A program made the translations under genes and the position numbers. Shown here one piece after another: positions 11,694 through 19,734 of a stretch of DNA of 64,000 nucleotides. The notes under the pieces were generated by a model, which saw nothing but the letters and a program-made list of their open reading frames with translations, did no database searches and was not told the DNA's origin. Within the stretch, counting starts at the first letter, position 1, and each line of letters opens with the position of its first letter. The stretch spans positions 434,001 to 498,000 of the forward strand of contig CBDCBA010000024.1 of the NCBI GenBank assembly GCA_965214125.1, given 5' to 3'. The stretch comes from CBDCBA01 sp965214125 (GTDB lineage: Bacteria > Planctomycetota > Phycisphaerae > Tepidisphaerales > Tepidisphaeraceae).

Positions 11694-12680
11694 ATGCCCG
11701 ACGTGCCCATCCTTGACCTGCATCCCCCCGCCGCCGACCTCGCCGCGGAGGTGGCGGCCGGGCTGGCGATGGACCCGCCGAGCCTGCCGTGCAAGCTCTT
11801 TTACGACAACGTCGGAAGCGACCTGTTCAACCAGATCACCGCCCAGCCGGAGTACTACCCGACGCGGAGTGAGGTCGAGATCCTCCACGCGATCCGCGAC
11901 GAGGTGGCCGCGATCGAGCATCGCGAGCCGGGCGGGCTGACGCTGGTGGAGTTCGGCAGCGGCAGCACCGACAAGTGCAAGATCCTCCTCGATCGCCTCG
12001 ACGCCGCCGCGTACGTGCCGGTGGACATCAGCCGCTGGTACCTTGAGCACGCCGCGACGGAGCTGGCCGACCGCTACCGGGGCCTGGTCATTCGCCCCGT
12101 GTTGGCGGACTACAACCAGCCTGTCCCGCTGCCGGAGGGCCTGCCGGACGGGCCGAGGCTGGGCTTCTTTCCCGGCGGGACGATCGGCAACTTCACGCGC
12201 GAGGCTGCCGGCGACTTCCTGGGGCGTGTCGCCGGCACGCTCGGGCCGGGCGGGCGGTTGCTCGTGGGCGTCGATTTGAAGAAGGACCCCACCCTCCTGC
12301 ACGCGGCCTACAACGACGCCGCCGGCGTGACGGCGGCGTTCAACCTCAACCTGATCGACCGCCTCAACGCCGACCTCGGTTTGGGCCTCGACCGCGACGC
12401 CTGGAGCCACTACGCCCCGTACGTACCCTCGCGCGGGCGCATCGAGATGTACCTCGTTGCCCTGCGTGACCAGCAGGCCCGGCTCAACGGCGACGCGTTC
12501 GATCTGCCACGCGGCGCGGCAATTCACACCGAGAGCAGTCACAAGTACACCCGTCGCGAGTTCGCCAGGCTCGCGGGCGAGGCCGGCTACGCGGTCGAGC
12601 AGGTCTGGACGGACGAGCGGGGATGGTTCAGCGTGCAACTGCTGCGGGTGAGTCAAGCCGAATCTCCCGCACGAACTTGA
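11694..12680 (+). CDS. egtD: L-histidine N-alpha-methyltransferase EgtD
   Basis: 328 residues of the EgtD family (DUF2260). The sequence shows FYDNVGSDLFNQIT with PEYYPTRSE near 35-62, the SAM-binding VEFGSGSTDKCKILL, FFPGGTIGNF, and a C-terminal SHKYTRREFARLAGEAGY. The enzyme trimethylates histidine to hercynine, the EgtB substrate. The last nine residues (SQAESPART) look unlike the family end (WFSVQLLRV). They appear to be encoded by the neighbouring gene remnant, whose frame already begins inside this gene at about 12655. The reading frame is otherwise intact, so I expect a working enzyme. Confidence 0.95.
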   Translation: MPDVPILDLHPPAADLAAEVAAGLAMDPPSLPCKLFYDNVGSDLFNQITAQPEYYPTRSEVEILHAIRDEVAAIEHREPGGLTLVEFGSGSTDKCKILLDRLDAAAYVPVDISRWYLEHAATELADRYRGLVIRPVLADYNQPVPLPEGLPDGPRLGFFPGGTIGNFTREAAGDFLGRVAGTLGPGGRLLVGVDLKKDPTLLHAAYNDAAGVTAAFNLNLIDRLNADLGLGLDRDAWSHYAPYVPSRGRIEMYLVALRDQQARLNGDAFDLPRGAAIHTESSHKYTRREFARLAGEAGYAVEQVWTDERGWFSVQLLRVSQAESPART

Positions 12681-13610
12681 CATTACTCCATTCCTCTCCG
12701 ACAACGGCTGGACGCTCTTCTACACCGGCGGCGAAGTCACCGCGTTGAACAACTTCAACCAGCCCGGCCCCGTCGTCTTCGACTACGTGGCCCGGCAGGA
12801 ACTCGACTTTCGCACGGGCGTTGGCAGCTTCTCCGACCGCGATTACGGGCTGGGCGAGATCGACCTTCTCGACTGCATCACCGACGGCGACAGTTCGTTC
12901 ACCAACACCTACGGCCCGGCCAACGGCGACTTCAAATTGCCGTCACCTACAGCCTTGTTGCGCCAACGGTCACGAACGCCTTCATCGACACGTCGGTTGT
13001 CCTCACCAACAACTCCGGCGCCGTCGGTGATTTCTCGCTCTTTTACTACACCGACAGCGATCTCGACTTCTTCACAAGCGGCCCGCAGGACAGCGCCCAA
13101 CTGTCGGCCGACGCCATCGTTCAGACCAACCCGGTGATCGGCGACCAGTTCGTTGTCCGCCCCGTGCCGGGCAGCACGCCGTCGGATCGCTTCGAGATCA
13201 ATCGCGATTTTGCCCTCCTCGACGCGCTCAACGACAGCGGCGTCGATGACCTGAGCAACTCCTCGCCGACGCTCGGGCCGGCTGACATCGAGCACGCCTT
13301 TCAGTGGGACTTTACCAGCGTCGCCGGCAACGGTGACACGCGCAGCATTGACGTGCAGTCAAGCGTTCTGGCCAACATCGTCGCCCTGCCCGATGGTAAC
13401 GACGACGGCACGTTCACCTTCAACGTCGGCAATCCGAACATGCCCGGCAACGGGCCGGTTTGGTACGACCCCGATAATGCCGCCGGGTACGACTACACCA
13501 TCACCGAGGGGGCCAACACCAACAGCTTCGCCGAGCTCTTCCTCCCGGTTGGCATCGGTGACGGCCAGAACACGATCACCGTCGACGGCGTCGCGTTCTC
13601 CATCACGTCG
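12655..13610 (+). pseudogene. Remnant of an exported PEP-CTERM-like surface protein (5'-truncated, frameshifted)
   Basis: A coding-like frame begins inside the tail of egtD (NLPHELDITPFLSDNGWTLF) and runs to about 12938 (TYGPANGDF). After AAA at about 12938-12941 the same protein resumes in the next frame (IAVTYSLVAPTVTNAFIDTS) and continues through FVVRPVPGSTPSDRF to DGVAFSITS near 13610. A single lost base explains the shift. The composition (Asp, Asn, Thr, Ser rich, beta-strand like) matches secreted planctomycete proteins such as the two PEP-CTERM proteins in this window. No start codon with a signal peptide and no C-terminal sorting motif remain. A sequencing error could explain the frameshift but not the missing ends. 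Confidence 0.7.
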
Positions 13611-14041
13611 ACGCCGGCTTCGCCTACACGCGCTACCGACGCATCGACGTCGCCGGCAAGGTCGTCGGCCCCGGCACGAACGACAAACTGCCGTTCGACA
13701 AGAACCGGATGCTGATCGGCTTCATTACGCACCACTTTCGCCTCTACCGCCGATCCGCATTCGAGGCCGTCGGCGGGTGGGACGCCAGCTACCCGGCCGC
13801 CATCGACTACGACCTTTGCCTCCGCCTGGGCGAACGCTTCCCGGTGCGTCACGTAAAGCGCGTCCTGTACGACTACCGCATCCGTCCGGGGAGCATCTCG
13901 ACCGGCTCGCGCCCGCTGCAACGCCGCTTCGCCCTGAAGGCCGTCAACGCCTCCCTTGCCCGCCGCGGCGAAGCCGACCGGTTTCACGTCGTCCTCGGCG
14001 ACGACGGCAAGTTCCACCTGCAAGCGCGGCGTCTGCTGTAG
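13611..14041 (+). pseudogene. 3' remnant of a family 2 glycosyltransferase
   Basis: From about 13612 the frame reads DAGFAYTRYRRIDVAGKVVG, then FRLYRRSAFEAVGGWDAS, AIDYDLCLRLGE and LYDYRIRPGSIS, to a TAG at 14039-14041. This is the C-terminal part of a GT-A fold family 2 glycosyltransferase. The nucleotide-binding N-terminal half with its DXD motif is missing and is replaced directly by the exported-protein remnant in another frame. The first ATG in frame is at 13709, which could only make 110 residues. The stop codon lies inside a palindromic repeat. I read this as a deletion scar that joined two broken genes. Confidence 0.75.
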
Positions 14042-14128
14042 GGTGGGCACGGCCCACCATCCGGATCCGGAGGTGGGCCGTGCCCACCCTACGACAGAGG
14101 CCACGAGAGAAGTTCAACCGCTCTCACC
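14038..14128. repeat. Palindrome family A (GTAGGGTGGGC...) plus one arm of family B
   Basis: A 55-bp near-perfect palindrome (GTAGGGTGGGCACGGCCCAC at 14038, closing with CCACCCTAC at 14092, around ATCCGGATCCGG) is followed by GCCACGAGAGAAGTTCAACC. That second part is the right arm of another palindrome seen at 15543-15654 and 54346-54482. The left B arm is absent, replaced by the glycosyltransferase remnant. The palindrome contains the TAG stop of that remnant. Confidence 0.9.
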
Positions 14129-14132
14129 CGTA

Positions 14133-15389
14133 TCAGTGGGAGGCGGGGAGCAGCAGGCTGAAGGTGCTGCCTCGACCGACCTCGGTGGCGACGATCACTT
14201 CCGTGTCGAGCAGCTCCGCGGCGCGTCGGACGATGGAGAGGCCCAGCCCGATGCCGTCGCCGCCGCGCTCGGCGCCACGGTCGAACTCGTTGAACAGGAG
14301 CTGCAACTGCTCGGGGGCGATGCCCGGCCCAAGGTCGATGACGGACACGCGCCAGTCGCCCTCGGCCGCTTTGCCCGGCGCGGGCTCGACACGCATCACG
14401 ACCTCCCCCTCGCTGGCGTACTTCAGGGCATTGCCCACGAGGTTGAGCAGGATCGTCGAGAGCAGTTCGGGATCGGTGTGGGCGACCGCGTGGTCCGGGC
14501 ACTCGACGCGGATGCGGGTGCCGTCGGAATGCTTGCCGGCTTTGGCGCTCGACCCGCCGCCGCCGTGGTGCAGTTGCCAGCCGCCGGCGTTGCGGGCGGC
14601 CGAGCGTGAGACCGAATCGAGCATCGCCCGCAGCGACACCTCCTTCGGCTGCGACGTCGACTCGCCGGCGCGCAGCTTCTCCGATTCGAGCAGGCGCGTC
14701 ATCGACGCGATCGTCGACGTCATGGCGCGGCGTGACTCGCCGATGTCCTGAAGCAGCGTCCGCTGCGTCGCCTCGCCCGACTCGGCGGCGCTGCGCTCGA
14801 GCAGTTGCAACGCCATCATCGTGCCGTTGAGATCGTTCCGCAGGTCGTGCGCCAGCCGCGACAGGAACCGGCCCATCGCGTCGGTCTGCAAACGGAGCTG
14901 ATCTTCCTTCTGCCGCGTGAATGCGGTCGTGGTTCGCCCGGTCACGTAATCCAGCAGGCTGTGCAACGCCCGCGCTTCGGATTCCGTGAGCTGACGCCCG
15001 AGGCGATCGCGCATGACTCGAACGACCACGGGCCGCAGCAACGCGTACTCGAGCGCGAGGTTCGACACCTCAAATCCCTGGGCGAACCGCGTGATACCGT
15101 GTGCCGGTGCGCGAAGGCGCAGCCGGCGCATGCTTGCGTCCTCGTGGCGGAGCACGCTTGCGCAATCGGCGAAAACCTCGGGCAAATCGTCGATCAGTTC
15201 CCGCTCGGACAAGCCCTCGACAACCTGCCCCATCTGCGCCGCCAGCACGGCGGCGTGTTCTCGGACAAGGTCTGGAATGGCATCTTCGAACGCGTCGGCA
15301 AGGGCCTTGGCGCCGTCGATCACTGTCGCGGACTCAATCAGCGTCGCAAGCTTCGACTCGTGGGCTTGGGAGTCGGTTTTGTCAGGCAT
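14133..15389 (-). CDS. Sensor histidine kinase with RsbRD-like N-terminal domain
   Basis: 418 residues from the ATG at 15389. The N-terminus (about 35-155) is helical, resembles the RsbRD_N sensory module, and has no transmembrane helix. The phosphoacceptor His181 lies in FLSRLAHDLRNDLNG. The catalytic domain shows LVGNALKYA (N box), DLGPGIAPEQ (G1), FNEFDRG (F box) and GIGLGLSIV (G2). It is therefore a soluble cytoplasmic kinase. No response regulator gene is adjacent, so its partner is unlinked. The frame continues open upstream to 15479 without a better start. Confidence 0.92.
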   Translation of the reverse strand: MPDKTDSQAHESKLATLIESATVIDGAKALADAFEDAIPDLVREHAAVLAAQMGQVVEGLSERELIDDLPEVFADCASVLRHEDASMRRLRLRAPAHGITRFAQGFEVSNLALEYALLRPVVVRVMRDRLGRQLTESEARALHSLLDYVTGRTTTAFTRQKEDQLRLQTDAMGRFLSRLAHDLRNDLNGTMMALQLLERSAAESGEATQRTLLQDIGESRRAMTSTIASMTRLLESEKLRAGESTSQPKEVSLRAMLDSVSRSAARNAGGWQLHHGGGGSSAKAGKHSDGTRIRVECPDHAVAHTDPELLSTILLNLVGNALKYASEGEVVMRVEPAPGKAAEGDWRVSVIDLGPGIAPEQLQLLFNEFDRGAERGGDGIGLGLSIVRRAAELLDTEVIVATEVGRGSTFSLLLPASH

Positions 15390-15542
15390 CGTCGGGTGGC
15401 GGCGGGCCGAGGAGAAACGGGAGGATCGAACGTGGTTCGAGGACGGCCGGACAGCCCAACTTGGCCCGAGGCGCAACATAATCTTCCGTACTCCGGAGGC
15501 GGCGTGAAGGTTCTGCCCCGCGTCAAGGTTCTGCCCCGCCTA

Positions 15543-15654
15543 GTGCGGTTGAACTCGTCTCGTAGCGTCGGCCACTGTCGTAGCCCACCATCGGGATCCG
15601 GAAGGTGGGCCGTGCCCACCCTACAGCAGACGCCACGAGTGGAGTTCATCCGCT
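15543..15654. repeat. Nested palindromes: family A inside family B
   Basis: Outer arms GCGGTTGAACTCGTCTCGTA (from 15545) and CACGAGTGGAGTTCATCCGC (to 15653) pair over about 25 bases with three mismatches. Between them sits a family A palindrome (15580-15624) whose left arm has lost 11 bases (GTAG directly followed by CCCACC) while the right arm is complete. The outer arm abuts the TAA stop of sthA at 15655-15657. A short direct duplication (AAGGTTCTGCCCCGC) lies just left of it at about 15505-15539. Confidence 0.9.
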
Positions 15655-17256
15655 TTAGATGTTGCGAATCTTGTTCAGCCCGTTCAGCGCCGCCACCCGG
15701 TAGGCTTCGGCGAGCGTGGGGTAGTTGAAGACGTTGTTGCAGAAGAAGTCGGCCTTGCCGCCCAAGGCCATGGCGGTCTGGCCGATGTGGATGATCTCCG
15801 TCGCCCCGCTGCCGATACAGTGGACGCCCAGAATCTCCCGTGTTTCCTGGTGAATCAGGAGCTTGAGCATGCCGTTCTCGTCGCCCAGCAGTTGGCCGCG
15901 GGCGATCTCGTTGTAGCTGGCGATGCCCGCCTCGTAGGGAATACCCGCCTCGGTCAGCTCCGCCTCGGTCTTGCCGACCATGCTGATCTCGGGGATCGCG
16001 TAGATGCCGAACGGGAACAACTCCGGGAAACTGTGCGCCTCCACGCCGAACATGTGGCAGGCGGCGAGGCGGCCCTGCTCCATCGCCGTACTCGCCAACG
16101 CCGGGAAGCCGATCACGTCGCCGACGGCGTAGATGTGCGGGACGGCCGTCTGGTAGTGCTCGTTGACCGTCAGCCGCTCGCGGTCGTCACTTTCGAGGCC
16201 GGCCTTGTCGACGCAGAGCTTGCTCGTCATCCCCTGCCGCCCGATGGCGTAAAGCAGTGTGGCGGCGCGGAGCTTTTTGCCGCTTTCGAGCGTGGCCATC
16301 ACCAGGTTCTCGTCGGGCCGGCTGCCGAAAGGGGCCCCCTCGGGACCGAACTTCTCGGAGTCGCCGTTGTCCGCCGGTTGGGTGGTGGGTGGGCGCGCAG
16401 CGTCCTTGAAGTCCTCGGTGACGTCCGGCGACCCGGCGGCATTTTCGGCCACGACCTCGCCGGCGTTGCGCATGGCGCGCTTGGGGTAATCCGGGTGGTC
16501 GGGGCCAATGCTCTCGATGTTCTTGACCTTCTCGCCCAACCGCAGCGTGATGCCGTTGCGGCGCATCTGGTACTGGAACGCCTCGCCGATTTCGTCGTCG
16601 AGGAACCCCAGCACCTCGCGGCGCCCCTCGATGAGCGTGACCTTGACGCCGAGGGTGGCCATCATGCAGGCGTACTCGGTGCCGATCACGCCGCCGCCGA
16701 CCACGATCATGCTTTTGGGCAGCTTCTTGAGGTTGAGCAGCCCGTCGCTGGTGAAGACGCGCGTCTCCTTGAACGGTACCCCCTCGGGCATGGCCGGCCG
16801 CGTGCCAATGGCCAGGACAAAGTTGTCCGCGGTGATGCGCTCGCTGCGCCCGAGCTCGCCGTCGTCGCCCTCGTCGACGGTGCAGGTGATCTGGTGCGGC
16901 GAGTCGAAGCAGGCGTGGCCGGCGATCACGTCCACGTTGTTGCGGGCGAGCTGGCTCATGATCAGGTCGCGCTCGTGGTGGATCACGTTCTGGCTGACGG
17001 CCACGAGCTCGCCGATGGTGATGTTCCCCTTGACGCGGTACGCCTCGCCGAACAAGCCGCGCTTGCTGGCGCCGGTGAGGTGCAGAATCGCCTCGCGCAG
17101 CGCCTTGGAGGGGATCGTGCCCGTGTTGAGCGCGACGCCGCCGAGCCAGGTGTTCTTCTCGACCACGGCCACCTTCTTCCCCAGCTTGGCCGCCTGGATG
17201 GCCGCCTTTTGCCCGGCGGGTCCGCTTCCGATGACAACAAGGTCGTACTGGCGCAT
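15655..17256 (-). CDS. sthA: Si-specific (soluble) NAD(P)+ transhydrogenase
   Basis: 533 residues starting MRQYDLVVIGSGPAGQKAAI at 17256. It belongs to the pyridine nucleotide-disulfide oxidoreductase fold but lacks the redox Cys pair (GGVALNTGTIPSKALREA), as expected for SthA, which exchanges hydride between NADPH and NAD+. The second Rossmann motif IVVGGGVIGTEYACMMATLG and the C-terminal dimer domain (FNYPTLAEAYRVAALNG) are intact. Residues about 245-315 form a Pro/Asp/Glu-rich insert (including AARPPTTQPADNGDSEKFG) that makes the protein about 65 residues longer than usual. The frame extends upstream to 17376, but that part is not conserved-looking. Confidence 0.92.
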   Translation of the reverse strand: MRQYDLVVIGSGPAGQKAAIQAAKLGKKVAVVEKNTWLGGVALNTGTIPSKALREAILHLTGASKRGLFGEAYRVKGNITIGELVAVSQNVIHHERDLIMSQLARNNVDVIAGHACFDSPHQITCTVDEGDDGELGRSERITADNFVLAIGTRPAMPEGVPFKETRVFTSDGLLNLKKLPKSMIVVGGGVIGTEYACMMATLGVKVTLIEGRREVLGFLDDEIGEAFQYQMRRNGITLRLGEKVKNIESIGPDHPDYPKRAMRNAGEVVAENAAGSPDVTEDFKDAARPPTTQPADNGDSEKFGPEGAPFGSRPDENLVMATLESGKKLRAATLLYAIGRQGMTSKLCVDKAGLESDDRERLTVNEHYQTAVPHIYAVGDVIGFPALASTAMEQGRLAACHMFGVEAHSFPELFPFGIYAIPEISMVGKTEAELTEAGIPYEAGIASYNEIARGQLLGDENGMLKLLIHQETREILGVHCIGSGATEIIHIGQTAMALGGKADFFCNNVFNYPTLAEAYRVAALNGLNKIRNI

Positions 17257-17338
17257 GGGCCACGAGCGTAGCCGACCCCGACGCTCGCCACGCCGGCAGA
17301 AACCTGCCCGGCCTGCCCGAAGGGTCGCGACCAAACGA

Positions 17339-17368
17339 ACGACGCCGCGGAGTGGTCCGCGGCGTCGT
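17339..17368 (-). terminator. Hairpin downstream of the 17401-17751 gene
   Basis: A 13-bp perfect stem (ACGACGCCGCGGA at 17339-17351, TCCGCGGCGTCGT at 17356-17368) with a GTGG loop. On the minus strand it follows the stop of the small gene and is trailed by a weak TCGTTTGGTC stretch, so it is a plausible terminator separating that gene from sthA. Confidence 0.65.
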
Positions 17369-17400
17369 CGCATCATGTCACTGCGATTGGTTGGCCCGCC

Positions 17401-17751
17401 CTACGGCAGTGGCGCGTCGCCCTCGCAGCGGACCAGGCGGAGCGTGGCCCGCTCGTGTCGGCCGGCGGCGGCATCGAACGGCAGGGGCTGCTCGTCCTCC
17501 CAGGCAAGCACGTCCAGCAGGCGGTCGGCGACGACGTCCCAGACGTCGCGCGACTCCACCGGACGCAACGCCTCCGCCGGCAGGCGAAAGATGGGCCCCT
17601 CGGCCGCAGCCTCACGACCGAGCTCGCGCCGAACGCGGCTGTGGTAATGCTCGGCCAGGGCCGGGTCGAGGCCGGTGCGGCGCCCCGGCGCCGGCTTCTT
17701 GGAAACGGGTTGAAGAGAAGAATGTAACGATTCGAGAGTATCCATCGTCAT
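17401..17751 (-). CDS. Hypothetical protein (116 aa)
   Basis: Starts MTMDTLESLHSSL at 17751, with MDTLESL at 17745 as an alternative. The first 30 residues are Ser/Pro/Lys-rich and probably disordered. The rest is a compact, soluble, charged domain (ALAEHYHSRVRRELG, then SRDVWDVVADRLLDVLAWED) ending LRLVRCEGDAPLP. No Cys cluster, membrane segment or known motif is visible. A strong hairpin follows it, so it is probably a monocistronic gene. I do not recognise the family. Confidence 0.6.
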   Translation of the reverse strand: MTMDTLESLHSSLQPVSKKPAPGRRTGLDPALAEHYHSRVRRELGREAAAEGPIFRLPAEALRPVESRDVWDVVADRLLDVLAWEDEQPLPFDAAAGRHERATLRLVRCEGDAPLP

Positions 17752-18066
17752 GTGAGCGTTCCCCCTAGGAACGACAAGGTTGAACAGCAATTGCGGCCGG
17801 GGTGACACGCCCCAGGCAACGGCTGCGTCCCCATGGCATCGGCGTTCTCCCACCGGCAGCCGCCGCGCGATTTGAATCAGCGCCCGGCCCGATAATTGCC
17901 TCGATATCGCCGCCGAAACGCACAAATCGCTCGGCACGCCCCGAACGGGGCACGTCATCTCGTCCCCGCAAATTGGCGTGTGGCCGACACTCCGTCGCCC
18001 CGCAATATGACGCGGTTAGGTCTGTTCCGTCTGGGTGGTTTCCGACAGCGCGAAGGCGCGGCGGCG
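17752..18066. other. Intergenic region, nothing recognised
   Basis: 315 bp between a hypothetical gene and the methyltransferase gene, both on the minus strand. Open frames on either strand here are short and Arg/Pro-rich and look like GC-driven shadows. No repeat, hairpin or RNA gene was seen. The minus-strand promoter of the 116-residue gene should lie near 17755-17820. Confidence 0.5.
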
Positions 18067-18666
18067 TCATACTTGCCGTACCGCTTGCGCAACCGTGTAG
18101 CCGGGCGACTGCTTCAGCTTTTCATAGTTGCCAAAGCGTGCTTTGACATGGCGTTCGATAAACCGGCGCAGCCCGGTGACGGTTACGACGCACAGCCGCC
18201 CACCCGGCCGCAGGTGGGCATGGGCGTCGTGCAATAGGATCTCGAGCATCTCCCCACCGGTCTTGGCGGGCAGGTTGCTGACCACGGCGTCGAACTGCTC
18301 GCCGGCATCGCACCCGACGAACCCGTGGCCGAGCCGGGCGGTGGCGTTGGACAAGCCGTTGAGCGCGGCATTCCGGTTGGCGTAGTCGACGGCGAGGAAG
18401 TCGCGGTCGACCATCGTGACCTGACCTTGCGGCGCGTCGGTCGCCAGCGCCAACCCGATGGGCCCGTAGCCGCAGCCGAGGTCGAAGACGTGATCCGCCG
18501 GCGCGGCGTGAACGTGCTTCAGCAGCAACCGCGTGCCGTCATCCAGGCCGCGTGGGCTGAAGAGGCCCCACGTCGTCTCGAACGCCAGCGACCGCTCGCG
18601 GCCCGGCAGGTCGGCGGTGAACCGGATCGGCTCGCGCAGATGGCCCACGGCATCGCCGGCGTTCAC
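18067..18666 (-). CDS. Class I SAM-dependent methyltransferase, RsmC-like (MTS domain)
   Basis: 199 residues from a GTG at 18664-18666 that overlaps the stop of the upstream lipoprotein gene (GTGA). It shows FETTWGLFSPRGLDDGTRLL, the SAM motif HVFDLGCGYGPIGLALA and MVDRDFLAVDYANRNAALNG, as in the RsmC/RlmG small-methyltransferase domain (PF05175). The usual catalytic NPP[FY] motif is replaced by SNLPAKTGG, so the target base or substrate is uncertain. An ATG at 18684 is possible but would lengthen the overlap. Coupling to a lipoprotein gene gives no functional hint. Confidence 0.82.
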   Translation of the reverse strand: MNAGDAVGHLREPIRFTADLPGRERSLAFETTWGLFSPRGLDDGTRLLLKHVHAAPADHVFDLGCGYGPIGLALATDAPQGQVTMVDRDFLAVDYANRNAALNGLSNATARLGHGFVGCDAGEQFDAVVSNLPAKTGGEMLEILLHDAHAHLRPGGRLCVVTVTGLRRFIERHVKARFGNYEKLKQSPGYTVAQAVRQV

Positions 18667-19238
18667 TGGCGCCGGGCTTCCCATGCCGCGGTGCCGCCCG
18701 ACCCGGTGGCCTCGCCGACGATGCGGCCATCGACAAGGGTGCCGGTCCACTCGATCGGGCCGGGCACGTCGGTCGTGCCCTCGCCGGTCAGGCTGGGCAC
18801 GCTCATGCCGTCGGTGGTGAACGAGAGGCTCGGGTAGGCCGATGCATCCTTCATTACGGTGACGCCCCCGCCGGAGAGTTGCTGGTCGCCCACGTTTCCG
18901 GAGAGGTCGGCCGTCTCGGCCATGCCCGGCCCGTCGGCGAAGTCGCCCGCATCAAAGGAGGCCGAGACACTCGGGGCGTTCACGTCCACCTCGCCCGCCT
19001 CGGGGAGCAGCGTGATGCGCCAGCGGCCATCGAGATAGCGGGCCACGTCGTTCGCCGAAGCGTCGAACGCGGGCGCCTTCATCGACGGCGATGAGTTGCT
19101 CGACCTGTTGGCCGGCTTTTCGTCTCCACCGCCGCCGCAACCGGCGAGGGCAAGGCCCGTCAGGCCGAACATGCCGGCGAGGGCGAGGCGGGCAACGATC
19201 GGAGCAACGATCGGGACGGCGAAACGGGACCGGTTCAT
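18663..19238 (-). CDS. Lipoprotein of unknown function
   Basis: 191 residues with a clear lipoprotein signal: MNRSRFAVP, a hydrophobic core and lipobox LALAGC (Cys near residue 35) followed by GGGG. The mature part is small and beta-rich, ending WTGTLVDGRIVGEATGSGGT and AAWEARRQ. This ending resembles the insert in the tricorn-type protease at window positions 300-610 (TGSLAGEEITGTWAATMNGQ then GTWSASRSG), suggesting a shared beta-sheet fold. It is probably anchored in a membrane facing the periplasm. Co-transcribed and overlapping with the methyltransferase gene. Confidence 0.8.
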   Translation of the reverse strand: MNRSRFAVPIVAPIVARLALAGMFGLTGLALAGCGGGGDEKPANRSSNSSPSMKAPAFDASANDVARYLDGRWRITLLPEAGEVDVNAPSVSASFDAGDFADGPGMAETADLSGNVGDQQLSGGGVTVMKDASAYPSLSFTTDGMSVPSLTGEGTTDVPGPIEWTGTLVDGRIVGEATGSGGTAAWEARRQ

Positions 19239-19363
19239 GCGATCCAGCGTAGCGGCGTTCCCACGGCTGTAAACGTCGTGAAACGCCGCGGCGACGCCCG
19301 ATAACGGATTGGCGTCTTGCATTTCGCGCCTCCGAACGGCCGGGCACGTCGATAAGCGGGGCA

Positions 19364-19531
19364 ATGCGAATGCTCTCGCCGCTCCAGTTCGCCCCGCCCG
19401 CCTTGACCGCCCGCCGCGTCTCGCCACGCCTGCGCCGCCACGGCCACGCGATTGGCCAGTTGCTCCTCGAGGCGACGCTGATCGTCGGCACGGTGGGCGC
19501 GTTGGCGGCGGGAACGTTCGTGCTGCGGTGA
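19364..19531 (+). CDS. Possible small membrane protein (55 aa)
   Basis: ATG at 19364 (or 19370) to TGA at 19529-19531. The product starts MRMLSPLQFAPPA, has a basic segment (RRVSPRLRRHGH) and one transmembrane helix (LLLEATLIVGTVGALAAGTF). The positive-inside charge pattern fits a real single-pass protein. It is divergent from the lipoprotein gene. There is no strong ribosome binding site and the GC bias makes chance frames common, so confidence is limited. Confidence 0.45.
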   Translation: MRMLSPLQFAPPALTARRVSPRLRRHGHAIGQLLLEATLIVGTVGALAAGTFVLR

Positions 19532-19734
19532 CGGGCCGGCGTCGCTGCGGACCATTCGATATTTGCGTTCTGCTACCGCACGTCATGGGCCGAACCTGCC
19601 TAGACTTCCCCTTCACGTGAACGGTTCATGTGACGTCGGGGGCGCGGTTTAAGGGCCGCGTCACGGGGTCAGTTCAAGCGAATCCGCGCCGGAACCGGCG
19701 GACGGTTGCAGCGCAAGCAAGGGAGCGCATTTCG

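Noticed and set aside
17765..18070. 101-codon frame on the minus strand in the 17752-18066 gap
   Set aside because: Arg/Gly/Pro-rich, no ribosome binding site, no motif, and similar frames exist on the other strand.
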